Part shown: positions 50,420 to 58,949 of the stretch, piece after piece | How the letters are laid out: every line of letters starts with the position of its first letter | How positions within the stretch are numbered: the stretch's first letter is position 1 | Assembly (NCBI GenBank): GCA_963848335.1 | Contig: CAWKDD010000001.1 | Coordinates: 1 to 64,000, forward strand | Length of the DNA: 64,000 bases | Source: Chersky-840 sp963848335 | GTDB lineage: Bacteria; Actinomycetota; Acidimicrobiia; Acidimicrobiales; UBA8190 | Direction: 5' to 3' | Translations under genes and position numbers: made by a program | The notes under the pieces: generated by a model | The model's database searches: none | Seen by the model: only the letters and a program-made list of their open reading frames with translations | What the model was told of the DNA's origin: nothing

Positions 50420-50593
50420 TTACGGGAGCTGACGGCTGAAGCGGCGATCCCAGAGCCGGGCGCCCACGGCGGTGAGAACCCCCACGACCGCCGCCCCCGC
50501 CACCCAGAGATCGAGCCTGAACGTGAGGGCGACAAAGACGATGCACCCGATGGCCACGGGCCGTCCCCACACCCCGAACCGCGAGCGGTGCAC
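50420..50593 (-). CDS. Small two-helix membrane protein
   Basis: A 57-residue hydrophobic protein read on the minus strand. It contains two likely transmembrane stretches, VAIGCIVFVALTFRLDL (about 13-29) and VAGAAVVGVLTAVGA (31-45), and a basic end (RLWDRRFSRQLP), which is a believable inner-membrane topology. The only in-frame start is GTG 50593, without a strong ribosome binding site; the frame is open well upstream. It ends 107 bases before the GH4 start on the same strand. No family recognised. Confidence 0.5.
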   Translation of the reverse strand: MHRSRFGVWGRPVAIGCIVFVALTFRLDLWVAGAAVVGVLTAVGARLWDRRFSRQLP

Positions 50594-50694
50594 GAGGCAG
50601 AGACTCCTGCGACGGGACGCGCTCTCCCCGGCCCGGGTTTCGTCGATGGTGGCGCGGGTCCAAGTCCCACGACGGGGCGCCCGGGCGCCTTCCG

Positions 50695-50708
50695 TAGAAC
50701 AGGTTCTA
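50695..50708. promoter_or_regulatory. KstR-like palindromic operator upstream of the thiolase gene
   Basis: TAGAACAGGTTCTA is a perfect inverted repeat (TAGAAC, 2-base spacer, GTTCTA) matching the core described for the TetR-type regulators KstR/KstR2 that repress steroid catabolism in mycobacteria. A TATACT -10-like hexamer (50707-50712) overlaps it, 96 bases before the thiolase ATG, so binding would block the promoter. Confidence 0.72.
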
Positions 50709-50807
50709 TACTGGGCCTCCTCAGGGCTCTTCGCTCAACGCGGGAATCTCGCTCACCTCGGGCCTCTCGCGCCGCGGACGTCACTTGATCCTCTCGGAGG
50801 TAGGGCA

Positions 50808-51968
50808 ATGGCACGACCGGTGATCGTCGAGGCGGTGCGCACCCCCATCGGCAAGCGCAACGGATGGCTGTCGGGGTTCCATGCCGCCGAGCTGCTCGCC
50901 ACCGCTCAGGTGGAGGTGGTCAAGCGGGCCGGTATCGAGCCGTCGGAGGTCGAGCAGATCGTGGGCGGGTGTGTCACCCAGGCCGGCGAGCAGGCCTCCA
51001 ACGTCACTCGCACCGCCTGGCTCAGCATGGGACTGCCCTACGAGACGGCGGCCACCACCGTCGACTGCCAGTGCGGATCGGCCCAGCAGGCCAACCACTT
51101 CGTCGCCAACCTCGTGGGTGCCGGTGCCATCGAGGTCGGGATCGGGTGCGGGGTCGAGGCCATGAGCCGAGTGGGGCTGGGCGCCAACGCCCTCAACGGC
51201 CCCGGGAGCTCGCGCCCGGCGGATTTCCCGTGGGACATGCCCGACCAGTTCGGCGCGGCGGAGCGCATCGCCAAGAAGTACGGCATCACCCGCGCCGACG
51301 TCGACGCCCTCGGGCTCGCCTCCCAGCACAAGGCGGCGCGGGCCTGGGAGGAGGGTCGCTTCGACCGCGAGGTGTTCGCACTCGACGCACCCGTGGTGGG
51401 CCCCGACGGCCCGACCGGGGACCGCCAGCACGTCCAGCGCGACCAGGGGTTGCGGGACACCACCGCCGAAGGCCTGGCCGGGTTGAAGCCGGTGCTCCCC
51501 GACGGCATCCACACCGCCGGCAACTCGTCGCAGATCTCCGACGGCGCCGCCGCCGTGCTGTGGATGTCGGAGGACCGCGCCAAGGCGAGCGGGTTGCGCC
51601 CCCGGGCCCGCATCGTGGCCCAGGTGCTGGTCGGTTCGGACCCCTACTACCACCTCGACGGTCCCATCGCCGCCACCGAGAAGGTGCTCGCCCAGGCCGG
51701 GATGACCGCCGATGACATCGACATCTTCGAGGTGAACGAGGCCTTCGCCTCGGTGGTGTGCTCGTGGCAGAAGGTCCACGGCATCGACTGGGACAAGGTC
51801 AACGTGAACGGTGGCGCCATCGCCATCGGCCACCCCGTGGGCTCCACCGGCAGTCGGTTGATCACCACCGCGCTGCACGAGCTCGAGCGTCGTGACGCCA
51901 ATCTGGCCCTGGTGTCGATGTGCTGTGGCGGGGCGCTCGCCACCGGCACCATCATCGAAAGGCTCTGA
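50808..51968 (+). CDS. Thiolase (acetyl-CoA acetyltransferase, FadA-type)
   Basis: A 386-residue thiolase with the complete catalytic set: Cys89 in DCQCGSAQQA, His342 in GHPVGSTGSR and Cys372 in MCCGGALATG, plus NEAFA near residue 310. It would release acetyl-CoA or propionyl-CoA from a 3-ketoacyl-CoA. The QCGSAQQA and CCGG forms are those of the steroid/degradative thiolases of actinobacteria, consistent with the KstR-like operator upstream. ATG 50808 follows GGAGG. It is monocistronic; the next gene begins 78 bases on. Confidence 0.93.
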   Translation: MARPVIVEAVRTPIGKRNGWLSGFHAAELLATAQVEVVKRAGIEPSEVEQIVGGCVTQAGEQASNVTRTAWLSMGLPYETAATTVDCQCGSAQQANHFVANLVGAGAIEVGIGCGVEAMSRVGLGANALNGPGSSRPADFPWDMPDQFGAAERIAKKYGITRADVDALGLASQHKAARAWEEGRFDREVFALDAPVVGPDGPTGDRQHVQRDQGLRDTTAEGLAGLKPVLPDGIHTAGNSSQISDGAAAVLWMSEDRAKASGLRPRARIVAQVLVGSDPYYHLDGPIAATEKVLAQAGMTADDIDIFEVNEAFASVVCSWQKVHGIDWDKVNVNGGAIAIGHPVGSTGSRLITTALHELERRDANLALVSMCCGGALATGTIIERL

Positions 51969-52045
51969 CCAGGTTTGTCCGTCGGTTGTGGGCGCCCGAC
52001 GGTGGAGGCCGAGCGTTGCACGCCTGGCGCGGACATGATGAGGGA

Positions 52046-54283
52046 ATGAGCGCAAGGATTGCAGCCCCCCGCACCCGATCCGTTCCTTTCGGTGCCTTGG
52101 CCGCCGGCGCGCTGCTCGTGGCGTGCGGCACGGCCGTCGTGGCCGGGCTCCCGTCCGGTGCGGCCGCGGCCGCCCCCCCGGGTCCGGTGCCGCACACCGT
52201 GTTCGGCACCGCCTGGCCGGTGTACCACCACGACGGGCTCGGCAGTGGTCTCGACCCCACGAGCACCGACCTGAGTCCTCTCACCCCGGCATGGACCTCG
52301 GCCGCGCTCGACGGCCAGATCTACGGCGAGCCCCTCGTGGACGCGGGTCGTGTCATCGTCGCCACCGAGAACGACACCGTCGACGAGCTGGCCGCCAACA
52401 CCGGGGCTGTGCTGTGGTCGACCCACATCGGTACCGCCGTCCCCTCGAGCCACCTCCCCTGCGGGGACATCTCGCCCACCGTCGGCATCACCGGGACGCC
52501 GGTGATCGACGCCGCCCGGTCGGAGGTGTTCGCCGTCACCGACGAAGCCGCCGGCTCCAGTGCCCAGCACTACCTGGTGGGCCTCGACCTCTACACAGGA
52601 GCGGTCATCCTGCACCAGGCCATCACGTTGCCCGGCTCTGACCAGGCCGCCCAGCTCCAGCGCACCGGCTTGGCGCTCGACGACGGCACCGTCGTGGCCG
52701 GCTTCGGAGGCAACGACGGGGACTGCGGCAATTACCACGGCTGGGTGGTCTCGATCCCCGAAGGTGGCGGCGCCCAGATGTCGTTCGAGGTGGCGTCCAA
52801 CTCCGGAGACAGCCAGGGCGCGGTGTGGATGGGCGGGGCCGCTCCTGTCGTCGACGGCCAGGGCAACATTTGGATCACCACCGGCAACAGCGCCTTCACC
52901 TCTGCCGGCGACGCCTACGACGACAGCGACGGCGTCATCGAGCTCTCGCCCGACGCTGCAGGTGGCGCAGTACTTCGCACCGTCGACCTGGCAGAGCGAC
53001 AACGGCAACGACTTCGACTTCTCCACCTCGCCGGCACTGGTGCCCGCCGACGGGCTCGTCTTCGCGGCGGGCAAGTCCCACATCGGGTACCTCCTGTCGC
53101 AGTCCCATCTCGGCGGCGTCGGCGGACAGCTCCAGTCGGTGGGGTCGTTCTGCAGCGGGGACGTCGACGGAGGGACGGCCGTGTCGGGCTCCACGGTCTA
53201 CGAGCCCTGCCAGTCCGGGGTCGTGGCGGTGTCCACAGCCGCACCCAACAACGTCAACGTCCTGTGGCACACCAACACCGGTGCAGGTGGGCCTCCCATC
53301 GTGGCGGGAGGCCTGGTCTGGTCCATCGACACCGGCAACGACGTCCTCTACGGTCTCGACCCCGCCACCGGGGACGCCGTCCAACAGCTGTCACTCGGAT
53401 CCGAGGCCAACCACTTCCCGACTCCCACCGTGGCCGACGGGCTGCTGCTGGCTCCGTCCTCCGATCAGGTGCACGCCTTCGACGGCCCCGCCGGCCTGCC
53501 GCCTGCGCCCCCGGCGCCACCACCTCGACCGGGCTACTGGACCACCGCCTCGGACGGGGGCGTGTTCAGCTTCGGGGGAGCAGGGTTCGGCGGCTCGATG
53601 GGTGGACGGCACCTGGCCGCGCCGGTCGTCGGCATGGCCGCCACCTCCGACGGCGGCGGCTACTGGCTGGTGGCGTCGGACGGCGGGGTGTTCTCCTTCG
53701 GCGACGCGGGCTACTACGGATCGATGGGCGGGCGAGCGCTGGCCAAGCCCATGGTGGGTATGGCTGCCGCTCCCAACGGGGACGGCTACTGGACGGTGGC
53801 GTCGGACGGCGGGGTGTTCGCCTTCGGCGGCGCCCGGTACTACGGATCGATGGGGGGAGACCCCTGGCCAAGCCGGTGGTGGGAATGGCCGCCACCTCCG
53901 ACGGGGGCGGCTACTGGCTGGTGGCGTCGGACGGCGGGGTGTTCTCCTTCGGCGACGCCCGCTACCAGGGGTCGATGGGGGGCAAGCACCTCGATCAGCC
54001 CGTGGTGGCCATGGCGCCTGGCCCCGGCGGCGGGTATTGGCTGGTGGCCTCCGACGGCGGCATCTTCACCTTCGGCGGCGCGAGCTTCTTCGGATCGATG
54101 GGCGGCGTCCGCCTGACCAAGCCAGTGGTGGGCATGACGGCCACGTCCGACGGCAACGGCTACTGGTTGGTGGCCTCCGACGGTGGGATCTTCGCCTTCG
54201 GTGACGCGCCCTTCGAGGGATCCGAGGGAGCGGCACGGTTGGTCGCACCCATGGTGGGCATCTCCGCACCGCCCCTTCCCTAG
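52046..54283 (+). CDS. Secreted PQQ-like propeller with added YWLV repeats, two frameshifts
   Basis: An exported protein of about 745 residues. A signal peptide (1-46) leads to a propeller matching the paralog at 24676, then five or six copies of the GYWLVASDGGVFSFGDA repeat also seen in the L,D-transpeptidase at 27671. The coding frame is interrupted twice. Near 52950 (ELSP, then TLQVAQYFAP) the reading moves one base on, and near 53862 (in the six-G run after GSM) it moves back. The original frame is open throughout, so an annotation without correction would give wrong protein for about 300 codons. The paralog shows where the frames belong. ATG 52046 has AGGGA upstream. Confidence 0.85.
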   Translation: MSARIAAPRTRSVPFGALAAGALLVACGTAVVAGLPSGAAAAAPPGPVPHTVFGTAWPVYHHDGLGSGLDPTSTDLSPLTPAWTSAALDGQIYGEPLVDAGRVIVATENDTVDELAANTGAVLWSTHIGTAVPSSHLPCGDISPTVGITGTPVIDAARSEVFAVTDEAAGSSAQHYLVGLDLYTGAVILHQAITLPGSDQAAQLQRTGLALDDGTVVAGFGGNDGDCGNYHGWVVSIPEGGGAQMSFEVASNSGDSQGAVWMGGAAPVVDGQGNIWITTGNSAFTSAGDAYDDSDGVIELSPDAAGGAVLRTVDLAERQRQRLRLLHLAGTGARRRARLRGGQVPHRVPPVAVPSRRRRRTAPVGGVVLQRGRRRRDGRVGLHGLRALPVRGRGGVHSRTQQRQRPVAHQHRCRWASHRGGRPGLVHRHRQRRPLRSRPRHRGRRPTAVTRIRGQPLPDSHRGRRAAAGSVLRSGARLRRPRRPAACAPGATTSTGLLDHRLGRGRVQLRGSRVRRLDGWTAPGRAGRRHGRHLRRRRLLAGGVGRRGVLLRRRGLLRIDGRASAGQAHGGYGCRSQRGRLLDGGVGRRGVRLRRRPVLRIDGGRPLAKPVVGMAATSDGGGYWLVASDGGVFSFGDARYQGSMGGKHLDQPVVAMAPGPGGGYWLVASDGGIFTFGGASFFGSMGGVRLTKPVVGMTATSDGNGYWLVASDGGIFAFGDAPFEGSEGAARLVAPMVGISAPPLP

Positions 54284-54375
54284 TCAACGCAGCACCGGGT
54301 CCGCCTTCGTCGCAGGGCGGCGCGTTCCGGCTCGGCTCCGTGCAACAGTGTGCAACGGCATCGCCGGCCCGCGAC

Positions 54376-54535
54376 AACACGCCGTGCACACACAACACGC
54401 GGTGCACACACAACACGCCGTGCACACACAACACGCCGTGCACACACAACACGCCGTGCACACACAACACGCCGTGCACACACAACACGCCGTGCACACA
54501 CAACACGCCGTGCACACACAACACGACGGTGCACA
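54376..54535. repeat. Array of about nine 18-bp direct repeats in an intergenic gap
   Basis: The unit AACACGCCGTGCACACAC repeats about nine times with very few changes (one unit has GCGG, the last is altered). Each unit holds the palindrome GTGCAC. The array sits in the 406-base gap 54284-54689 between two secreted-propeller genes; nothing else is recognisable in that gap. All six frames across it are open only because an 18-bp unit without stops is repeated; there is no ribosome binding site or signal peptide. No spacers, so it is not CRISPR. Confidence 0.9.
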
Positions 54536-54689
54536 TGAGCACCGGGAGCCGACTTCATGATGCAAGCACGCGCCCGTGTGAACCCCTCGAAAAAGGGGAA
54601 CAGGCATGCTTGGTGCCGAGGGCACTTGACCGTATAGTTCGACGCACACCCGGCACGGCCGGGCCCGCCGGCCCCAACTGGAGGTTGGA

Positions 54690-55961
54690 ATGCATCTCGG
54701 ATCACGTACCTTGCGGCACGCGTTGTTGGGCTCGGCCCTTGCTGCTGGAGTGGTGGGCGTCGCCGCCGCGCCGGCCGACGCGTCGACACCGCCCAGCACT
54801 CCGCCCCAGGCGACCGTCCACGTGGTGGCGACGGGACTGAACCAGCCCAAGAAGCTCACGTTCTCGCCCGACGGCAACCTGATCGTGGCCCTGTCGGGTG
54901 ACGGGAACGCCCCTGCCACCTGCACCGACGGGAACGAGCCGTCGTGCCTCGACAGCTCGGGCGCCATCGACCGCGTCACCCCGTGGGGAAACGTGAAGAC
55001 ACTGCTCGGCGGGCTGCCCTCGGTTGCGGGTGGACCTGGCACCGGGCAGACGGCCACCGGGCCGGCCGAGGCGCGTGTCGTCAACGGCAGGTTGCAGGTC
55101 TTGTTCCAGAACACCGACATCGATCCGACCACGGGCCTCGAGAGCTACGGAACGGCGGGAAGCTTCCTCGGGGACCTGGTGAGATTCCCCGCCTGGGGCC
55201 AGTCAGGCTCGATAGAAGCGAGCTTCGGGCCCTTCGAAGCGGCCAACAACCCTGACGGGGGCGCAGGCAGCGGAGTCTCCTTGGGCCTCGAGTCCGCCAT
55301 CGACAGCGACCCGTACTCGTTCGTCCCCTACCACGGCGGCTACGCGGTGGCCGACGCGGCGGCCAACGACCTGCTCTTCGTGTCGCCGGGCGGGAGGATC
55401 TCGGTGCTGGCAGTGTTCCCGGTGATCCCCGAGGTCGCCCCGCCGTTCTCGCTCGGGCCGACCCAGACGTCGCCGTTCTCCGGCACCGCTCAGGCCGTGC
55501 CCGACTCCGTGACGGTCGGCCCCGATGGCGCGCTCTACGTCGGCGAGCTGGGTGGTGTCCCGTTCAACACCGGGGCGTCGAGCGTCTACCGCGTGGTCCC
55601 GGGTCATGCACCGACGGTCTACGCCACCGGGTTCACCGCCATCGGTGACATCGCTTTCGATTCGACCGGGCACCTGCTCGTCCTCGAGATCGACCAGGCG
55701 GGGATCGACGATCCCACGCTGGCCTCGGGTGGGCTGCCGACCCCGGGTGCGATCATCCGTGTCGGTTGGCACGGCTCGCAGACCATGGTGGCGTCCACCG
55801 GCCTGGAGTTCCCCACCGGCATGGCGGTCGGTCCCGACGGTTGGGTGTACGTGTCGAACTACGGAGTCCTGCCCGCCACCGGCGGTCCCGGTGGACTCAG
55901 CGGAGAGATCGTCAAGCTTCACCTCGGCCCCGGGTACGGGGCCTGGTCCGACGGGCACTGA
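54690..55961 (+). CDS. ScyD/ScyE-family secreted propeller protein
   Basis: A 423-residue exported protein. The signal peptide is about residues 1-32 (ALLGSALAAGVVGVAAAPADA). The propeller shows the ScyD/ScyE order: VHVVATGLNQPKKLTFSPDG, CLDSSGAIDRVTPWGNV, then DGGAGSGVSLGLESAIDSDP, SFVPYHGGYAVADAAANDLL, PDSVTVGPDGALYVGELGG and FPTGMAVGPDGWVYVSNYG. In cyanobacteria members sit in scytonemin clusters, but their wider role is unknown, so no pathway is inferred. ATG 54690 follows GGAGG. The gene ends before a long hairpin. Confidence 0.9.
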   Translation: MHLGSRTLRHALLGSALAAGVVGVAAAPADASTPPSTPPQATVHVVATGLNQPKKLTFSPDGNLIVALSGDGNAPATCTDGNEPSCLDSSGAIDRVTPWGNVKTLLGGLPSVAGGPGTGQTATGPAEARVVNGRLQVLFQNTDIDPTTGLESYGTAGSFLGDLVRFPAWGQSGSIEASFGPFEAANNPDGGAGSGVSLGLESAIDSDPYSFVPYHGGYAVADAAANDLLFVSPGGRISVLAVFPVIPEVAPPFSLGPTQTSPFSGTAQAVPDSVTVGPDGALYVGELGGVPFNTGASSVYRVVPGHAPTVYATGFTAIGDIAFDSTGHLLVLEIDQAGIDDPTLASGGLPTPGAIIRVGWHGSQTMVASTGLEFPTGMAVGPDGWVYVSNYGVLPATGGPGGLSGEIVKLHLGPGYGAWSDGH

Positions 55962-56018
55962 GCGGACCGGAACGGAACAGGGCCTTCGCCCCGGCGAACC
56001 TTCGATTTCACGGGCACC

Positions 56019-56070
56019 TTCGATCACCCGGTAGTGGGGCGGACCACCACTGTGCGGTCGGGTGATCGAA
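56019..56070. terminator. Long stem-loop between convergent genes
   Basis: A perfect 12-bp inverted repeat, TTCGATCACCCG (56019-56030) and CGGGTGATCGAA (56059-56070), with a secondary AGTGG/CCACT stem inside the loop. It lies between the ScyD-like gene and the convergent hotdog gene; a smaller TTCGCC/GGCGAA hairpin precedes it. Bidirectional termination is likely. Confidence 0.78.
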
Positions 56071-56095
56071 CGGGTTCCCGGGTGTGTCGGAACTG

Positions 56096-56845
56096 TCAGG
56101 TGCTCGCGCGTGGCGCGTCAGGCCCTGTGGTGTCGGCCTTGTCTCGTGGGCCTTCGGCCCGGCGTCGGGATCGCTCGGCCGCGGTCTTGCGGAGGCGCCT
56201 GGTGTCGATGACCGCGAATTCGCCTTCGGCCTCCACGCACACGACGCCGTCCTGGACGAGACGCCCCTTGCTCGTGACGCGCCGTCCGTCGGAGGCGACC
56301 ACCTCGGCCTCGAAGCGCGCCTCGACCCCGACCAGCGTGGGCCGGCGGAAGCGGATGGTCAGCCACACCGTTGGCCCCGCCGCACCGCTCATGTGGTTCG
56401 CAGCCGTGAGGACGATGTCGAAGGCGGCGGCGATGGCGGCCCCGTGGACCCAGCCCGGTCCCCCTTCGTAGGGCGTGGTGAAGCACGCGCTGCCGACGGC
56501 CAGCGGGGGTTGGAACGAGATGTTGACCGGGAGCGCGATCGGGTTGTAGCGGCCGACGACGGGGTCGTAGGGCATCGACCCGTCCATCGACGCGCCGCCC
56601 GTCTCCGAGCGCGAGCCTTCGGGTGGGTCGATGAACCGGGGGACGGGCTGCGCCGGGACATGGGCGGAGAGGACCTCGGCGGCGGACTCCAGCTGCGCCA
56701 CGACGCCGTCGAGGACGTGGGGCGGAGCGACATTGGTCACGACGAGATCGACGAGACGGCGTACGGAGTCGGCGAGCTCCGCCATCGGTCGCTCACGACC
56801 GGCGATAGCGGGGTGGTGGCTCCCCGGGACGTCTTGGCTGTTCAC
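56096..56845 (-). CDS. PaaI/hotdog-fold thioesterase
   Basis: A 249-residue hotdog protein with a helical N-terminal half. The active-site region reads YEGGPGWVHGAAIAAAFDIV with the HGG-like HGA turn and Asp, followed by VWLTIRFRRPTLVGVEARFE. The C-terminal 25 residues are basic and disordered. GTG 56845 follows AGAGGAG. It is divergent from the enoyl-CoA hydratase gene across about 270 bases that contain a KstR-like site, so it probably belongs to the same acyl-CoA regulon. A second hotdog protein of similar layout is encoded at 57913. Confidence 0.87.
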   Translation of the reverse strand: MNSQDVPGSHHPAIAGRERPMAELADSVRRLVDLVVTNVAPPHVLDGVVAQLESAAEVLSAHVPAQPVPRFIDPPEGSRSETGGASMDGSMPYDPVVGRYNPIALPVNISFQPPLAVGSACFTTPYEGGPGWVHGAAIAAAFDIVLTAANHMSGAAGPTVWLTIRFRRPTLVGVEARFEAEVVASDGRRVTSKGRLVQDGVVCVEAEGEFAVIDTRRLRKTAAERSRRRAEGPRDKADTTGPDAPRAST

Positions 56846-57005
56846 CGTGTCTCCTCTGCGCAACGCGTGTCGCCGGCTGGCACCGTGCTCCGGACTGGCA
56901 CTGTCTACCTTTCCCGCCACGCGGCGATCACATCGGCGACGGCCCGCACTGTGACGCTCGGTGGTCGGCTCGCTTCGCGGAGGGCGCTCCGGCTGTCGGG
57001 GGAAC

Positions 57006-57019
57006 TGGAATTGGTTCTA
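57006..57019. promoter_or_regulatory. Imperfect KstR-like operator before the enoyl-CoA hydratase gene
   Basis: TGGAATTGGTTCTA matches 11 of 14 positions of the perfect palindrome found before the thiolase at 50695. The right half-site GTTCTA is intact. It lies about 95 bases before the hydratase ATG and 160 bases from the divergent hotdog start, so one regulator could control both directions. Confidence 0.5.
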
Positions 57020-57112
57020 ATGTCGAGTCGCCCCGTGGTTGGGAGGGGGAGGAGCCACAAGCCAGGCGCACCCTGCGGCACCGACGCCGGGACGAGACGT
57101 GAAGGAGATGCA

Positions 57113-57913
57113 ATGCCGGGTCCCGGGACCGAGAACCTGATCTTCGAGCGACACGGCGCCACGGCCGTGGTCACCATGAACAGGCCCGAAGCGAAGAACG
57201 CCCTCAGCCTGCCCATGCTCGTCGGCATGGCCGATGCCTGGGAGGAGATCGACGGCAACGACGACATCCGTTGCGCCGTGCTGACCGGGGCGGGCGGGAC
57301 CTTCTGCTCGGGGATGGACCTCAAGTCGTTGGCGTCGCCGGAGGCGGAGCAGTACCGGCAGCGTCAGGAGGCCGATCCCGACCTGCACTGGAAGGCGCTG
57401 CTTCGCCACTACCAGCTGCGCAAGCCCCTCATCGCCGCGGTGGAGGGCTGGGCGGTGGCCGGTGGCACCGAGATCCTCCAGGCCACCGACATCCGCGTCG
57501 CCGGGGAGAGCGCCAAGTTCGGCGTGTTCGAGGCGCGTCGAGGCCTGTTCCCGCTCGGAGGGTCCACGGTGCGGCTCAGACGGCAGATCCCCTTCACCGT
57601 AGCCATGGACCTGCTGCTCACGGCGAGAGAAGTGAGCGCCCAGGAGGCGAAGGACATCGGCCTGATCGGCCGCGTCGTCCCCGACGGCGAGGCCCTCGAC
57701 GAAGCACTTCGCATCGCCGAGGTGATCTGCGGCAACGGCCCTCTCGCCGTGGAGGCCATCAAGCGGTCGGTGCGCGAGACCGAGGGGATGCCGGAGGTCG
57801 AGGCGCTCAAGGTCGAGCTCGAGATCGGCTGGCCCATCTTCGCCACCGAGGACGCCAAAGAAGGCCAGCGGGCCTTCGCCGAGAAGCGCGTCCCCGAGTA
57901 CAAGCGGCGCTGA
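57113..57913 (+). CDS. Enoyl-CoA hydratase/isomerase family protein
   Basis: A 266-residue crotonase. It starts ENLIFERHGATAVVTMNRPE, the first oxyanion loop is AGGTFCSGMDLKSL, and the second is VEGWAVAGGTEILQATD; GVFEARRGLFPLGGS follows. The residue usually Glu at the end of the second block is also Glu (GGTE), but the second catalytic acid is not clear. Members hydrate or isomerise enoyl-CoA in beta-oxidation. ATG 57113 follows AAGGAGA. The stop overlaps the next start (TGATG), so the hotdog thioesterase is co-translated. Confidence 0.9.
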   Translation: MPGPGTENLIFERHGATAVVTMNRPEAKNALSLPMLVGMADAWEEIDGNDDIRCAVLTGAGGTFCSGMDLKSLASPEAEQYRQRQEADPDLHWKALLRHYQLRKPLIAAVEGWAVAGGTEILQATDIRVAGESAKFGVFEARRGLFPLGGSTVRLRRQIPFTVAMDLLLTAREVSAQEAKDIGLIGRVVPDGEALDEALRIAEVICGNGPLAVEAIKRSVRETEGMPEVEALKVELEIGWPIFATEDAKEGQRAFAEKRVPEYKRR

Positions 57914-58695
57914 TGCCCGACGGAGAGCTGGGTGTCTCGGACTTCGGGATCTCGCCGGGCGGGTCGGGTGCCGATGCGGCCAAGAAGGCGGGGGAACCTG
58001 AGCGAGCCGCGGCCCGCAGCGTGTCGGAGGACGTCCGCTTCGAGCTGGCGACCCAGCTCCGGCGCATCACCAGTGCCATGGTGGGAATACCGATCGCCGA
58101 CACCGAGATCACCGCCGCCGCCGCCGCCGTCAGGGAGGTCGCCGACGGTCTCGAAGCGGTGGCGGGCCCCGGGCGCCGGCTCCGGGCTCAGCCCGACCCG
58201 GTGGGGCATCCCCAGGAGTTCTTCCCGACCAGCCCGGTGATCGGCTTCGCGAACCCGGTGGCGCCGCCCGTCGTGGTGGAGGCGGTCGACGGCGAGCTGC
58301 GGGGCACGGCGTTCTTCGACTACCAGTACGAAGGGCCGCCCACCTGCGTCCACGGCGGTGTGATCGCCATGGTGTTCGACGAGATGCTGGGGGCGGCCAA
58401 CATCATGGCGGGATGCCCCGGCATGACGGGAACGCTCACCATCAAATACCGCAAGCCGACGCCGCTGCGCACCCCGCTGCGACTCGAGGCCCGCTTCGTG
58501 GAGAGAGAGGGCCGCAAGATCCGGACCTATGGCGCCATCTTCCACGAGAAGACGCTGACCGCCGAGGCTGAAGGCATCTTCATCGAGCTCGTCCCCCAGA
58601 GGTTCCTGGCCATCGTGAGCGAGAACTCGGACTCGCCCGAGGCCGTGGAGCAGGTGCGGGCCGACGCCCGCCGTCTGGGTTTCACCGGCACCTGA
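57913..58695 (+). CDS. Hotdog-fold thioesterase
   Basis: A 260-residue protein with a helical first half and a PaaI-like hotdog domain: FFDYQYEGPPTCVHGGVIAM with the HGG turn, then FDEMLGAANIMAG and LTIKYRKPTPLRTPL. The layout matches the protein at 56096, so the two are probably paralogs with different acyl-CoA preference. Its ATG overlaps the hydratase stop. The operon ends with a hairpin at 58697. Confidence 0.88.
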   Translation: MPDGELGVSDFGISPGGSGADAAKKAGEPERAAARSVSEDVRFELATQLRRITSAMVGIPIADTEITAAAAAVREVADGLEAVAGPGRRLRAQPDPVGHPQEFFPTSPVIGFANPVAPPVVVEAVDGELRGTAFFDYQYEGPPTCVHGGVIAMVFDEMLGAANIMAGCPGMTGTLTIKYRKPTPLRTPLRLEARFVEREGRKIRTYGAIFHEKTLTAEAEGIFIELVPQRFLAIVSENSDSPEAVEQVRADARRLGFTGT

Positions 58696-58696
58696 T

Positions 58697-58748
58697 CCCC
58701 TAGGCGCACGGCCACAGCGGCATCAGGCCGGGGCCGGGCGCCTCGGGG
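58697..58748. terminator. Stem-loop after the hydratase-thioesterase operon
   Basis: CCCCTAGGCGC (58697-58707) pairs with GCGCCTCGGGG (58738-58748) with one mismatch around a GC-rich loop. It begins two bases after the thioesterase stop and lies before the kinase genes, so it probably ends that operon. Confidence 0.6.
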
Positions 58749-58949
58749 AGGGGCTGGGGATCGGACGGAATCCCAGGTCGAGCGGGTTTTTCACCCCCGG
58801 CCTGCGAGAGGGCACCACGCTGAGTGGCGCCCGTCTCAACACATCGGTGCCTCGCGCCGATACCCACCTGGATGGCCGGGCGCCGCGGTCCCGGTCCGAC
58901 GCGAGGACGGCCGGGGTTGAGCGAAACAGCACGTCAGGGTGACACGTTC

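Noticed and set aside
54376..54535. CRISPR array or plasmid-type iteron origin
   Set aside because: The repeats are head-to-tail without spacers, no cas genes are present, and no replication initiator gene or AT-rich stretch lies nearby.
54340..54840. Repeat-encoded small protein with NTPCTH units
   Set aside because: All six frames are open across the array because the unit is 18 bp without stops; there is no ribosome binding site, signal peptide or stable codon pattern.
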